Position numbers and translations under genes: made by a program. Of a stretch of DNA of 54,851 nucleotides, positions 16,761 to 26,481 are shown piece by piece. Source of the DNA: Oxalobacteraceae bacterium (GTDB taxonomy: Bacteria; Pseudomonadota; Gammaproteobacteria; Burkholderiales; Burkholderiaceae_D). Position 1 is the stretch's first letter, and each line of letters opens with the position of its first letter. The notes beneath the pieces are model-generated. The model was not told the DNA's origin. It did no database searches and saw only the letters and a list, made by a program, of their open reading frames with translations. The stretch lies in contig JAGKXB010000010.1 of NCBI GenBank assembly GCA_021151485.1, positions 1-54,851 on the forward strand, given 5' to 3'.

Positions 16761-17921
16761 TCAATGCCGCTCCACCCAATACAACGCACTCATCGCAAAC
16801 AATAAAAACAGTGCACTGGGCGCAAGTGCTGTAGCCCATGCTGGCCAAGTATTTAATAACCCGAGATGGGAAAAAAGACTGTTCAACAAAGCAAAACTGA
16901 CGCCCAAAATGACGCCGATAAAAATCTTGAGACTCACACCACCCGTCCGGAAATGCAAATAAGCAAAAGGCAAGGCCAAAGCCATCATGACAAAGATAGC
17001 AAAGGGATAAGTCATTTTTTTCCAAAGTGCAATTTCATAACGCGCTGTATCCTGTTTGTTGTCAGTCAAATGCTTGGTATACGTAGCAAGATCGTAGACA
17101 GACATCCGATCCGGATCAGCAAACAAAATAGATAAAATTTCCGGCGTAATTTCTGACACCACATCCTTGTGCGCTAACTGAACAGTCGTGACAGTGCTTT
17201 GATTAGAAAGCGTGCTTTCTTGATTGATATGACTGACATGATCAATAATCGCGAATCTCGTTTCCGAAACCTGGGACAGACGCCACGTATTCGCACCCAA
17301 ATAATGACCAGTATTTGCAGCAGTCACCGTTGTTAAACGGAAGTCTTTGTCAAAATCATACAACTTCACTTCTTGTAACTGCCCATCTGGACGTGTTTCT
17401 TTCACATTAAGAAAACGTGAGCCCATTACTTTGCCTGTCAGACCATGTTCTTTAATCATATCTTTGGCCCATAAACCAGAACGAAACTGTGGCGACATCG
17501 CCGTCGTGCCCTGAGCGCGCAATTTAGATCGCTCAGCCATTTTTGCAGCTTCTGGTGCAACAAATTCACCCAACAAGAAAGTCAAAATAGCAAATACGGC
17601 GCCTATCTTCGCCAGTATCCAAGCGGCTTGCCAAGTAGAAAGAGAGGCAACGCGCATGATGGTGAATTCAGAACGCACGGCAAATTTTGCCAACACATAA
17701 ATCGTTCCGATTAAGGCTGAAATCGGCATCAATTGGTAAATATAGGCTGGCAACCCCATGAATACATAGAGGAACGCGTGCTGCAGGCGGTAACCGCCCT
17801 GCCCCACGGATTGCACCTCGCCAGCCAAATCAAAAAAAGTAAACAGAGCAAGAAATGCCAACAGGACAAAAAACACTGCCTGCATAATTTCCACCGCAAA
17901 ATATCGTTGCAATACTTTCAT
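16761..17921 (-). CDS. lptG: LPS export permease LptG
   Basis: Inner-membrane subunit of the LptB2FG transporter that extracts lipopolysaccharide and passes it to LptC. It has six expected membrane segments, the first at MQAVFFVLLAFLALFTFFDL, a large periplasmic beta-jellyroll domain (about residues 130-270) and three C-terminal membrane segments. The sequence LMPISALIGTIYVLAKFAVRSEFTIMRVA contains the coupling helix that contacts LptB. The 386-residue length is slightly long. It overlaps the end of lptF by four bases (ATGA), indicating translational coupling. Confidence 0.93.
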   Translation of the reverse strand: MKVLQRYFAVEIMQAVFFVLLAFLALFTFFDLAGEVQSVGQGGYRLQHAFLYVFMGLPAYIYQLMPISALIGTIYVLAKFAVRSEFTIMRVASLSTWQAAWILAKIGAVFAILTFLLGEFVAPEAAKMAERSKLRAQGTTAMSPQFRSGLWAKDMIKEHGLTGKVMGSRFLNVKETRPDGQLQEVKLYDFDKDFRLTTVTAANTGHYLGANTWRLSQVSETRFAIIDHVSHINQESTLSNQSTVTTVQLAHKDVVSEITPEILSILFADPDRMSVYDLATYTKHLTDNKQDTARYEIALWKKMTYPFAIFVMMALALPFAYLHFRTGGVSLKIFIGVILGVSFALLNSLFSHLGLLNTWPAWATALAPSALFLLFAMSALYWVERH

Positions 17922-19111
17922 GATGCGGTCGATTCCGATTGTTTGGATTGTTTGCAGTGCTGTAATCGTTTAGCCTGCTTGAAACAGCAAACACGCTTAA
18001 ACGACTTCCACAACATCACGGGATGATAGCGATCATGGACATTAATCCGCCATAAAAACAATGCAACCGTCATACTCAATACGACCATATGAATCGGCCA
18101 ACAAGCCCAAAAAAACGCAAGACGACCTTGCGCCACCATGACCTCCAAAATACTGACCATATTGCTGTAACTAATGTAGAGCAACAAAGCGATGATCAAA
18201 TTCATCGATCGCCCCGCACGCGGATGTACAAAGCCCAAAGGAATAGCAAAAAGCATTAATAACAAACACATCAGCGGTAAACTGATACGCCATAACAATT
18301 CAGCCTGATTGGATCTGTTGGGATTGCTGAATAAAGCAAAAGTAGAAAGAGAACGTGCTGATTTATCTCCCACCAACGACAAGGCTGGTCTCGCCAGTAA
18401 AACAGCATAACGCTCGAAATCCATCATTTGAAAATCAGATTGAATGGATGAATCAGACTGACTAGGTAAACTTTCATATCGGCGCCCTTTTTGCATCACC
18501 AAAAATTTCTCGCCATCGGCATTCATTTCTGTAAAACCTTGTTTAGCAACAATCACATTAATCTGGCCATTTTGCCAAGTATTCACAAAGACATTTTGTA
18601 CTTTCATTGCATCACCAGATTTTCCTTCCACAAAGAAAATCCGGTTAGCAGAGGAAGATTCTCGGAATTTCCCAGGCGCAATCAGCGCAATATCTTCGCG
18701 TTTTTCGAAACGTTCCGTGATTTCAGCACCGACTTTAGTCGCCCATGGGGTCAAAACAAAACTCAACAACGCAGTACATAACACCCACGGTAAAGCGAAT
18801 ATCAGCACTGGTCGAATCCATTTCGACAAGCTCAATCCGGAGGCAAACCAAACCACCATTTCCATATCCTGGCAACTGCGCGCTACTACCAGTAAGACAG
18901 AAACAAAGCCGGTCAGAATCAAAATAATGGGAAGATATTTAAGAGCGGCCAAACCAATCAACAAAATTACATCACTTGATGCAACTTTGCCTCCTGCTGC
19001 CTGGCCAAGAATTTTGATTAGCATCACGGTGATGGTAATCGTAAAAAGCGCAGTAAAGACGGCACCAGCAACACCACCTAACTCGCGTCGGATTGCACGC
19101 TGAAAAATCAT
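17918..19111 (-). CDS. lptF: LPS export permease LptF
   Basis: Partner of LptG in the LptB2FG lipopolysaccharide exporter. It begins [20 protein letters not shown] from the ATG at 19111, the usual family start. The frame extends upstream to 19207, but that segment overlaps the divergent pepA start. Membrane segments lie at the N terminus and after about residue 270, with the periplasmic domain between. The C-terminal tail is Lys/Cys/Ser-rich ([20 protein letters not shown]). The gap to the divergent pepA start is only 38 bases. Confidence 0.93.
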   Translation of the reverse strand: MIFQRAIRRELGGVAGAVFTALFTITITVMLIKILGQAAGGKVASSDVILLIGLAALKYLPIILILTGFVSVLLVVARSCQDMEMVVWFASGLSLSKWIRPVLIFALPWVLCTALLSFVLTPWATKVGAEITERFEKREDIALIAPGKFRESSSANRIFFVEGKSGDAMKVQNVFVNTWQNGQINVIVAKQGFTEMNADGEKFLVMQKGRRYESLPSQSDSSIQSDFQMMDFERYAVLLARPALSLVGDKSARSLSTFALFSNPNRSNQAELLWRISLPLMCLLLMLFAIPLGFVHPRAGRSMNLIIALLLYISYSNMVSILEVMVAQGRLAFFWACWPIHMVVLSMTVALFLWRINVHDRYHPVMLWKSFKRVCCFKQAKRLQHCKQSKQSESTAS

Positions 19112-19149
19112 TCGAAGACTATAATGACGCAAGAAAAAAGGAGAGACAT

Positions 19150-20838
19150 ATGAAACCAAGCAAGCAAGCCAAACCAGAAAAACAGAAAAAACCAGCCAAG
19201 CAAGCAAAGCCAGCGAATTACATCGAACACATGAAGGAAATCGACTTTAGCATAAAATCCCTCGACATAAAAAACCTGGCTGACTTGCAGTCTGGTTGCA
19301 TTGTCGTCGGCATATTTGAAAAAATGACATTATCCCACGCCGCGCAAGCCTTGGATCATCAAGGTGCTATTAGCGCTGCACTAGCATCAGGCGATATCAA
19401 CGGCAAACCAGGCAGCACTCTCTTGTTACGCAACGTCAATGGCGTTGCGGCTGAGCGCGTCTTACTAGTCGGGTTAGGAAAAGAAAACAAGGAAGAAGAC
19501 CCAAAAGAACAAACGATCAGCGAAAAGAATTTTTTGACTGCTTTAAACGCAATCAACCAAGCTTTCTCCAAACTAGGGACAAAAGACGCTGCAATCGCTC
19601 TTCCGATGGGTGCCATCCAAGAACGTGATGCACATTGGGCCGTGCGTCAATGCGTCTTGACTGCACATGACAATGCCTATCGCAGCGATATGTTGAAAAG
19701 CAACAAAGATCCCGCACCAGCTGGTGTCAACAAAATTACACTAGCGCTAGATCTTTCATCCTCCTCATCTTCTGTTTCGACTGATTCTGCAGACTCTTCC
19801 TCTTCTACTTCCACCGACATCAAAGCCAAAGACAGCACGCTCAAACAAACGCTGGCGCAAAGCCTGGCAATTGCACAAGGTGTGCATTTGACGAAAGATT
19901 TAGGCAATTTGCCTGGCAATATTTGTACCCCTAGCCATTTAGCCCAAGTCGCACAAAAACTGGCGCAAGATTACGCCCTGGAAATTGAAGTGCTAGACCG
20001 CAAACAAATGGAAGCACTCAAAATGAATTGCTTGCTGTCCGTCACCAACGGCAGCCAAGAAGCACCCAAATTTATCGTCCTGAAACACATGGGCGGTAAA
20101 ACCAAAGAAGCGCCGGTTGTGTTGGTTGGCAAAGGGATCACGTTTGATTCTGGTGGCATCTCACTCAAACCTGGCGCAGCCATGGATGAAATGAAATACG
20201 ACATGTGTGGCGCAGCATCAGTACTCGGCACCATGCATGCCGTCGCTGCCATGAAATTAAAACTGAATGTGATCGGCGTGATTGCCAGCTGCGAAAATAT
20301 GCCATCCGGCTCCGCTACCAAGCCAGGCGACATCGTCACATCAATGGCTGGATTAACTGTTGAAATTCTGAATACCGACGCCGAAGGCCGCTTAATCCTG
20401 TGTGATGCCCTGACCTATGTAGAACGTTTAAAACCCGCTGCTGTCATCGATATCGCCACCCTAACCGGCGCCTGTATCGTGGCGTTAGGTCACCATAATT
20501 CCGGCCTATTCACACGCCACGATGAAGCGCATGATCAACTAGCATCAGAACTGTTAGCAGCTGGCAAAGCGAGCAGCGACACCGCATGGCGCATGCCGAT
20601 TGAAGAAGCGTATCAGGAGCAATTGAAATCCAACTTCGCCGACATCGCCAACATCGGCACACCAGGCGGCGCCAGCGTCACAGCGGCGTGTTTCCTGGAA
20701 TATTTCACTAAAAAATATACCTGGGCACACTTGGATATTGCTGGCACTGCCTGGAAATCCGGCGCAAAAAAAGGCGCCACTGGACGCCCTGTACCACTTT
20801 TAACAACGTTCTTGATCCAACGCAGCAACAAAAGCTGA
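19150..20838 (+). CDS. pepA: Leucyl aminopeptidase PepA with Lys-rich N-terminal extension
   Basis: Cytosolic M17 aminopeptidase with two metals. The metal and catalytic regions are intact: [32 protein letters not shown] and [16 protein letters not shown]. The ATG at 19150 has GGAG six bases before it. This adds 27 residues rich in Lys, Pro, Ala and Gln before the point (19231) where the E. coli protein would begin; that inner ATG has no binding site. A second peculiarity is a Ser/Thr/Asp linker of about 20 residues (near 19756-19820) between the N-terminal and catalytic domains. The total is 562 residues against about 503 in E. coli. It is divergent from lptF. Confidence 0.93.
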   Translation: MKPSKQAKPEKQKKPAKQAKPANYIEHMKEIDFSIKSLDIKNLADLQSGCIVVGIFEKMTLSHAAQALDHQGAISAALASGDINGKPGSTLLLRNVNGVAAERVLLVGLGKENKEEDPKEQTISEKNFLTALNAINQAFSKLGTKDAAIALPMGAIQERDAHWAVRQCVLTAHDNAYRSDMLKSNKDPAPAGVNKITLALDLSSSSSSVSTDSADSSSSTSTDIKAKDSTLKQTLAQSLAIAQGVHLTKDLGNLPGNICTPSHLAQVAQKLAQDYALEIEVLDRKQMEALKMNCLLSVTNGSQEAPKFIVLKHMGGKTKEAPVVLVGKGITFDSGGISLKPGAAMDEMKYDMCGAASVLGTMHAVAAMKLKLNVIGVIASCENMPSGSATKPGDIVTSMAGLTVEILNTDAEGRLILCDALTYVERLKPAAVIDIATLTGACIVALGHHNSGLFTRHDEAHDQLASELLAAGKASSDTAWRMPIEEAYQEQLKSNFADIANIGTPGGASVTAACFLEYFTKKYTWAHLDIAGTAWKSGAKKGATGRPVPLLTTFLIQRSNKS

Positions 20839-20890
20839 TCTAAAAAAGATTTCTCGTCCTAATTTGACACTTTTGACGCTTTTGACACCT

Positions 20891-20951
20891 AAGTAAGTGC
20901 CAGTTTTTACCAAGAGACAAGCTTTCTCCACAAGCAAACTGGCACTTACTT
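20891..20951. terminator. Long inverted repeat between convergent pepA and an unknown gene
   Basis: Sixteen-base perfect arms, AAGTAAGTGCCAGTTT (20891-20906) and AAACTGGCACTTACTT (20936-20951), separated by 29 bases. It lies between convergent genes, so a bidirectional transcript end is the simplest reading, although the loop is long and T runs are weak. Just before it, at 20862-20888, TTTGACAC/TTTTGACG-type octamers repeat three times. Confidence 0.5.
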
Positions 20952-20960
20952 CTTGACTAT

Positions 20961-21779
20961 TCATGCTTCAACAACCAAATAGTTCCTTACCCAGTTCTTC
21001 AATTCTTCTCGGTAAGTATTCTTCAAACTAGGCGCAACGACCTGAATCACTGTTTCATAAACAGAACGCAATTTTGTTCGATGTTTATACTCACAATTCA
21101 ACTCTTTCATACTTTGAGGTTGGAACACATCCATCACCCGATTACCCAACGCGATGACAAAACTACGGTCAATTGGAGGAAAATACCCCTTCCAGGCCTG
21201 ATGTTCTCTAACAACCCACTCAACTTGTTGTTTTTTTGGCAAAAAAACTAATACTTCTGCACAAGCTGACATTAACTTGGTGATGGTAGGAGCAGAAGCC
21301 TGCCCAGTATCCCATTCCGCTGTTTGTGAAGTTATATTGAACGAATCGATTGATTCACTTAACTGTAAATCATAGCTTTGCACAGCTTCATGGAATCTCT
21401 CTTGCGTTGACATACTAAAAACAGACAATCTAACTTTTACTGTTTCGTACAAAGAACACGCCTGAGATAAAGGAGCACACAAATTTAGTCGAGCACCTCG
21501 GTTAATGAGGTGGCACACTAATGCCTCATCCTTTTGCGCAAAGCCAATATCTAACAATCTAAATTGATGTTCAAAATCAATATAATCATTAATACAAAAT
21601 TGATACTCTGGCCTAAGTAACTCCTCTACGACCTCTATTTTGTCAAAGTTGTATGGATCTTCCAATTCTTCAAGAGCTGCTTTTACATCAAAAAATAACC
21701 CCTCCGAAGTAGCAGATTTATCTAAGACCGCCGTAGATAATGGAACGTTGGATATACCCGAGCTACCACTTACTCTCAT
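20961..21779 (-). CDS. Unknown protein with an ankyrin-like segment
   Basis: A 272-residue protein that I do not recognise. The N terminus is Ser-rich and uncharged (MRVSGSSGISNVPLSTAVLD). Around residues 68-98 the run EHQFRLLDIGFAQKDEALVC followed by HLINRGARLNLC resembles one ankyrin helix pair. The middle is helical, and the C terminus is basic and aromatic. There is no signal peptide or membrane segment. The composition is more AT-rich than the flanking core genes, suggesting an acquired gene. A weak AAAGG precedes the ATG at 21779. A secreted or effector-like role is possible but unsupported. Confidence 0.6.
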   Translation of the reverse strand: MRVSGSSGISNVPLSTAVLDKSATSEGLFFDVKAALEELEDPYNFDKIEVVEELLRPEYQFCINDYIDFEHQFRLLDIGFAQKDEALVCHLINRGARLNLCAPLSQACSLYETVKVRLSVFSMSTQERFHEAVQSYDLQLSESIDSFNITSQTAEWDTGQASAPTITKLMSACAEVLVFLPKKQQVEWVVREHQAWKGYFPPIDRSFVIALGNRVMDVFQPQSMKELNCEYKHRTKLRSVYETVIQVVAPSLKNTYREELKNWVRNYLVVEA

Positions 21780-22105
21780 TAGAATTGCCTTTAAAAATAA
21801 AGGCGCGAATATAACATATCAAAAAATCATTATCAATTAATTAAGTATGACAACTCATTCTCGTAACACAACACTCAAAAAGCTATTCTGAGATACAACG
21901 GTATAGTTGCAAAACCGTACACCAATAACAAAGTTTATTAAAAATTCAATGCCTCTTTCAATGCTTCGTTTAGCGAATGATGCTGATACCCAAAACATGG
22001 GCTATGCTCCTTCAAATTTCTTGGTGTAGGATTAAAGATTTTCACTCAATATATTGCAAATAAGACAATATTCAAAGTACTTCACAAATACCAAATAGCT
22101 AATAT
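21780..22105. other. AT-rich gap between unknown gene and xthA
   Basis: About 326 bases, strongly AT-rich, between divergent genes. It should hold both promoters. I see no protein-like frame, tRNA or clear terminator. Confidence 0.5.
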
Positions 22106-22870
22106 ATGAAACTCGCCACCTGGAATGTCAATTCATTAAAAGTACGCCTGCCACAGGTTTTGCAATGGCTACACAGCAATCCTGTCGACGTCTTATGTTT
22201 GCAAGAAAGCAAATTAAGCGACGATAAATTTCCCGTTGCGGAGATTAAGCAAGCGGGTTATCACGTCGTGTATAACGGGCAGAAAACCTATAACGGCGTC
22301 GCCATTTTGTCGCGTCATCCTATTCATGATGTGCTCAAAAACAACCCTCTTTTCCCCGACGAGCAACAACGCATCATCAGCGCGACTATAGAAGGCATGC
22401 GCATCGTCTGCGCCTATGTGCCAAATGGACAAGCAGTCAATTCGGATAAATATGTGTATAAACTGCAATGGCTTAGCGCATTACAGGAGTGGTTAAATCA
22501 GGAATGCAGAACGTATCCTGAATTGGCATTACTGGGTGACTACAACATCGCGCCAGAAGACAGTGATGTGCATGACCCCATCGTCTGGCAAGGTCAAATA
22601 TTGGTATCACAAGCTGAACGTGAGGCTTTTCAGAATTTACTCAAGCTAGGGCTGCAAGATGCGTTCCGCTTATTTGAACAAGCGGAAAAATCGTTTAGCT
22701 GGTGGGATTATCGTCAGTTGGGATTTCGTTTAAACAAAGGGATGCGAATAGATCACATTTTGCTATCGTCACCGCTGGCCAAACGCTGCACTGCATGCGT
22801 CATCGATAAAATTCCACGCAAATGGGAACAACCTTCGGACCACACACCAGTAATTGCGACTTTGGAATGA
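22106..22870 (+). CDS. xthA: Exodeoxyribonuclease III
   Basis: Base-excision-repair AP endonuclease and 3'-5' exonuclease of the EEP fold. The catalytic residues are visible: WNVNSLKVRLP, LQESK with Glu34, GDYNIAPEDSDVHD with the Asp-Asn pair, and the terminal SDHTPVIATLE with the Asp-His pair. At 254 residues it has the normal length, and the ATG at 22106 starts the typical MKLATWNVNS. It is convergent with the UPF0149 gene 40 bases downstream. Confidence 0.95.
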   Translation: MKLATWNVNSLKVRLPQVLQWLHSNPVDVLCLQESKLSDDKFPVAEIKQAGYHVVYNGQKTYNGVAILSRHPIHDVLKNNPLFPDEQQRIISATIEGMRIVCAYVPNGQAVNSDKYVYKLQWLSALQEWLNQECRTYPELALLGDYNIAPEDSDVHDPIVWQGQILVSQAEREAFQNLLKLGLQDAFRLFEQAEKSFSWWDYRQLGFRLNKGMRIDHILLSSPLAKRCTACVIDKIPRKWEQPSDHTPVIATLE

Positions 22871-22910
22871 AAAAATTCTCATCCATTGGATAAGAATGGC
22901 ACATCAAAAA

Positions 22911-23612
22911 TCAATGCAAGGTCGTTTGCACACCACAACATTTTTTGAATTTCTTGCCACTACCACAACTACAATCCTCATTGCGCCCCACTTTGGCTAC
23001 GTCACGTTTGACGGTATTGCTAGCCATGGCGGATTTGCGATGAGGAAGCCAAAAACGATAAATCTCCTGGATATTCGATTCGACCTCTATCGCCAATTTA
23101 TGTCGACTGACAGGATCGTCGACCAAAGCCATTTCCTCTTCCGCAATTTCATCCGCACCCAGCAAATAAATCGGGCGCATCATGGGTGCCACATCAGACG
23201 TCAGAATCAATTCCCACGCCTCGGCGCGTAAATTCATCCCTTCATAAAACCCCCAGGCCCAGGCTTCACCATCAATCAAGGTTTGGCCCTCCACTTCCTG
23301 CTCACAAAAAAGCGGCTCGAACTCCTTGGGAGCGACTTCGAATGTGACAACAATTTCATTCATAAAACGCACAATCAACTGAATGATACGCGCACATTCC
23401 TTATCATTCTTGAAGTCAGGTGCTGTACGATTCTCGCCCCACACGCGTGGTAACCATTCAGACATAAGAATAGTTTCTGGTCCAATGGCAATTGCTGTCA
23501 AATAACCATGCAAGCAATCCATCGTCATGGCATCGTCGGAACAACGCTCAGACAATAGAAATTGATCGAGTTCTTCAAACTCTTTATCGGATAAAGGTTG
23601 GTCTAGGGACAT
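22911..23612 (-). CDS. UPF0149 (YecA-like) protein with SEC-C zinc motif
   Basis: A YecA/YgfB-type UPF0149 domain occupies about residues 1-190 (FEELDQFLLSERC, MDCLHGYLTAIAIGPETI, GEAWAWGFYEGMNLRAEAW). It is followed by a C-terminal SEC-C motif, VGRNEDCSCGSGKKFKKCCG, which holds zinc as in SecA. SEC-C proteins of this type often associate with SecA or ribosomes; the exact role here is unknown. The ATG at 23612 (MSLDQPLSDKEFEEL) is preferred over 23651 because the upstream segment is hydrophobic and unlike the family. The gene lies 67 bases after the tolC-type gene on the same strand, near the type I secretion operon. Confidence 0.88.
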   Translation of the reverse strand: MSLDQPLSDKEFEELDQFLLSERCSDDAMTMDCLHGYLTAIAIGPETILMSEWLPRVWGENRTAPDFKNDKECARIIQLIVRFMNEIVVTFEVAPKEFEPLFCEQEVEGQTLIDGEAWAWGFYEGMNLRAEAWELILTSDVAPMMRPIYLLGADEIAEEEMALVDDPVSRHKLAIEVESNIQEIYRFWLPHRKSAMASNTVKRDVAKVGRNEDCSCGSGKKFKKCCGVQTTLH

Positions 23613-23679
23613 AAAAAAACAAAAAAGATAAAAAATTAAATGACATCTCAATTAGATAATGAGATATCAAGGTGGGATA

Positions 23680-25032
23680 TCAAGAGTTAGCTTTGAAATA
23701 AGCAGCCATCTCCCTGACATCATCTGTAGACAACGTACCAGCAGCAGAACGTAAGCGCAGGTACGCTAACAGATAACCATAACGTGCCTGAGCCAAATCA
23801 CGCTGAGCGGTATAAAGTTGCTGCTGAGCATTTAACACATCAAGATTAATACGCACACCACCTTTGACGCTTTTTTCTGTTGCCAATACCAACAAACGTG
23901 CCGAATCCACGCTCTTAACCAATGCATCAATGCGACTAACGCTACTCAACACCAAATTGTATTGCTTGCGCAAATCAATCAACACCTTGTCCACTTTAGC
24001 GCTCATATCGGCTTTAGCACGCTCATAATTAGCCGCTGCTTGGGTTGTGGATGCACTCACAGAACCACCTGCATATAAAGGGATATTGAGCTGCACACCT
24101 ACGCTACGAACCACTGAATCTTGATTATAAGTATTGATAGATTCAGAATCATTTTGACTATAGCTAGCGACAAAATCTAATCGTGGCATATGACCAGCTC
24201 GGTTTTTATTCACTTCCTGCGAAACAGCATCTAGCGTATAACGCTGCAACGCTAACTCCGCATTGTTTGCCATCGCCAACGCTTTCCAACTGTCAAAATC
24301 AGCCGGTGATAGAGATTTAAAGCGAAAATCATTCACCATCGTATCCAACTGCGTCGCCTCACTGCCGACGATCGCTGATAATGCATTGTTAGCAGCGGTC
24401 ACATTGTCCTGTGCTTCAATTACCTGGGCTTGAGCCAAATCCAACCTCGCTTGAATTTCCAACATATCCGTCTTGCTGGCTTCACCTTGCTGGAACATCC
24501 GATCATTGACACGCCTTTGCTCAACCAGCGTATCACGCTGCGCATTCGCGAGTGCCAGTTGATCCTGTGCGAATAACGCATCAAAATACGCACCGACCAA
24601 ACGTAATATCAAATCTTGGCCACGACCAACAAACTGCGCATCACTATAGTTGGTTTGCGCCACACCTTGATAATAACGTGCCACACCATCTAAATTAATG
24701 AGTGGTTGGCGCATTGAGATAGATCTAACCGTACTGTTATATTCTGGATGTGTCGTAGTCGACTGGCCTAAAAAATTAGGGGCAGTAATATCCGTACGAT
24801 TCTTGCTGGTTGCAAAATTCATCGAAACACTCGGCAACAAATTAGAGCGACCAATCGCAACATACTGCTTACCCGCTTCACTTTCGTATATGGCCGAACG
24901 ATACGTTGGATCATTTTGCAAAGCCGCATCATAAGCCTGTAACAAGCCCATCGCCCAAGTGGCATTACCACTCAACATCAAATGACTGGCCAAAGCGACC
25001 AACAATAATCCCTTTTTATTTTTCATTTTCAT
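23680..25032 (-). CDS. TolC-family outer-membrane channel of a type I secretion system
   Basis: Trimeric outer-membrane/periplasmic tunnel protein. A signal peptide (MKMKNKKGLLLVALASHLML, cut after about residue 27) is followed by two repeated halves with long coiled helices; LLQAYDAALQNDPTYRSAIY begins the first, as in TolC/PrtF. It has 450 residues. The ATG at 25032 has GAGGAG a few bases before it. It is third in the operon, ten bases after the HlyD-family gene, so it is probably dedicated to this exporter. Gene symbol left blank because the housekeeping tolC may lie elsewhere. Confidence 0.92.
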   Translation of the reverse strand: MKMKNKKGLLLVALASHLMLSGNATWAMGLLQAYDAALQNDPTYRSAIYESEAGKQYVAIGRSNLLPSVSMNFATSKNRTDITAPNFLGQSTTTHPEYNSTVRSISMRQPLINLDGVARYYQGVAQTNYSDAQFVGRGQDLILRLVGAYFDALFAQDQLALANAQRDTLVEQRRVNDRMFQQGEASKTDMLEIQARLDLAQAQVIEAQDNVTAANNALSAIVGSEATQLDTMVNDFRFKSLSPADFDSWKALAMANNAELALQRYTLDAVSQEVNKNRAGHMPRLDFVASYSQNDSESINTYNQDSVVRSVGVQLNIPLYAGGSVSASTTQAAANYERAKADMSAKVDKVLIDLRKQYNLVLSSVSRIDALVKSVDSARLLVLATEKSVKGGVRINLDVLNAQQQLYTAQRDLAQARYGYLLAYLRLRSAAGTLSTDDVREMAAYFKANS

Positions 25033-25042
25033 ACTGCGCTCC

Positions 25043-26464
25043 TCAATCTTCGCTTAACGACGTTTTAGCGCGATCGAACACAGGTTTAAACAAATAACTC
25101 ATCAAACTACGCTCACCCGTTTTGATAAACAACTCCACCGGCATCCCTGGACGAATTTGCAAATGAGCAATCATCTTGACACCTTCTGGCGCCACCTTGG
25201 CACGTAGTTTGTAATAAGGCTGACCACCTCTATCATCCTGCAAACGGTCAGCTGACACTTGGGTCACGACGCCTGGTATGTGTGGCGTTTTGTTTTGATT
25301 AAAGGCCGAAAATATCAATTCTGTTTTCAAGCCCACATGAACTTTATCAATCAAGTTGACGGGAACTTGTCCTTCAATCACTAACGGATCATCACTAGGC
25401 ACCACATCCATCATGCGATATCCACCAGGAATCACCGCACCATGCGTAAAAACATTCATACCGACAATCACACCATCAACTGGTGCCTTGACCAATACGT
25501 TGGCCAAATCAAAATCCTGTGCCGCCAAACGACTTCCTAATGCCTCTGCTTCTCTTTGCACATCAGATAATTGCTGACGGACTTCTTTTTGATATTCCTG
25601 CTGACGCTGGCTGCGACGCAAAACAAGTTCAGACACCTGACGTTGCGCGCGACCAATATTCCCCGTGTCTTCAGCAATTGAGCCTTGAATTTGGGCATAA
25701 GTACGCTCCAATTCGAGCAAACGATTACGTGCCACGTAGCCATCTTTTGCTAAGTCCCGCATGCCATCCAGCTGCTCTTTTAAAAACTTCAACTGCTCTT
25801 TCTTACTGCTACGCGACTCCTCCAAGCCGTGTGCTTGGGTTTTTAGGCCTGCGATATTTTCATCCACTGCAGCCAATTCATTATGTAACGCGGATAAACG
25901 GGAAGAAAACAATTGGTTTTGCAACTGCATATTCGTACTGACACGGATATCATTTTTGGCCGACAACAAATCTAATGGAAATGCGATCGCACTTCTTCCA
26001 TCACGCTCTGCAATCAAGCGCGCTTCTGCGGCCCGAGCAGAAAAAATTTGCGTACGTGTTATTTCAGCCTGAGCCTTGGCTTGCACATTATTCATGCGTA
26101 CCAAAACTTGCCCTGCTTTCACCACATCACCATCCTTGACCAGAATTTCTTCTACCAAGCCACCAGTTTGATGTTGAATAGCCTTGCGATTAGTCGCCAC
26201 CGCAACGGTGCCGGACACAGGCACACCTTTATCAAGCGGCGCCCAAATAGCCCACAAAATGAAACCACAAATGCCGACTAAAACAATCCACCAGCCAAGA
26301 CGAGTATGTGCCGTATCATCGGTTGCCACTTGATTCGAAACATCAATCGACACCACATCCGAAACCACATTGCTCGTATTAGCTGCGTTGGTCGCATTAC
26401 TCATCGCAGACGGCAAAGATTGTTTAGATTTTGCAGATTTATTACCAAAAAACTGTCGCATCAT
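25043..26464 (-). CDS. HlyD-family periplasmic adaptor of a type I secretion system
   Basis: Membrane-fusion protein linking the ABC exporter to the outer-membrane channel. A cytosolic N terminus of about 50 residues is Ser/Asn/Asp-rich. One membrane segment follows (WWIVLVGICGFILWAIWAPL), then a lipoyl-like barrel (GGLVEEILVKDGDVVKAGQV), a long coiled coil (about residues 150-320) and the second barrel half ending VLVKAPVDGVIVGMNVFTHG. The 473-residue length fits PrtE/HlyD types. Two adjacent ATGs at 26464 and 26461 follow AGGAAG; either could start. Spacing to its neighbours is 17 and 10 bases. Confidence 0.93.
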   Translation of the reverse strand: MMRQFFGNKSAKSKQSLPSAMSNATNAANTSNVVSDVVSIDVSNQVATDDTAHTRLGWWIVLVGICGFILWAIWAPLDKGVPVSGTVAVATNRKAIQHQTGGLVEEILVKDGDVVKAGQVLVRMNNVQAKAQAEITRTQIFSARAAEARLIAERDGRSAIAFPLDLLSAKNDIRVSTNMQLQNQLFSSRLSALHNELAAVDENIAGLKTQAHGLEESRSSKKEQLKFLKEQLDGMRDLAKDGYVARNRLLELERTYAQIQGSIAEDTGNIGRAQRQVSELVLRRSQRQQEYQKEVRQQLSDVQREAEALGSRLAAQDFDLANVLVKAPVDGVIVGMNVFTHGAVIPGGYRMMDVVPSDDPLVIEGQVPVNLIDKVHVGLKTELIFSAFNQNKTPHIPGVVTQVSADRLQDDRGGQPYYKLRAKVAPEGVKMIAHLQIRPGMPVELFIKTGERSLMSYLFKPVFDRAKTSLSED

Positions 26465-26481
26465 TCTTCCTGTTATTTTGA

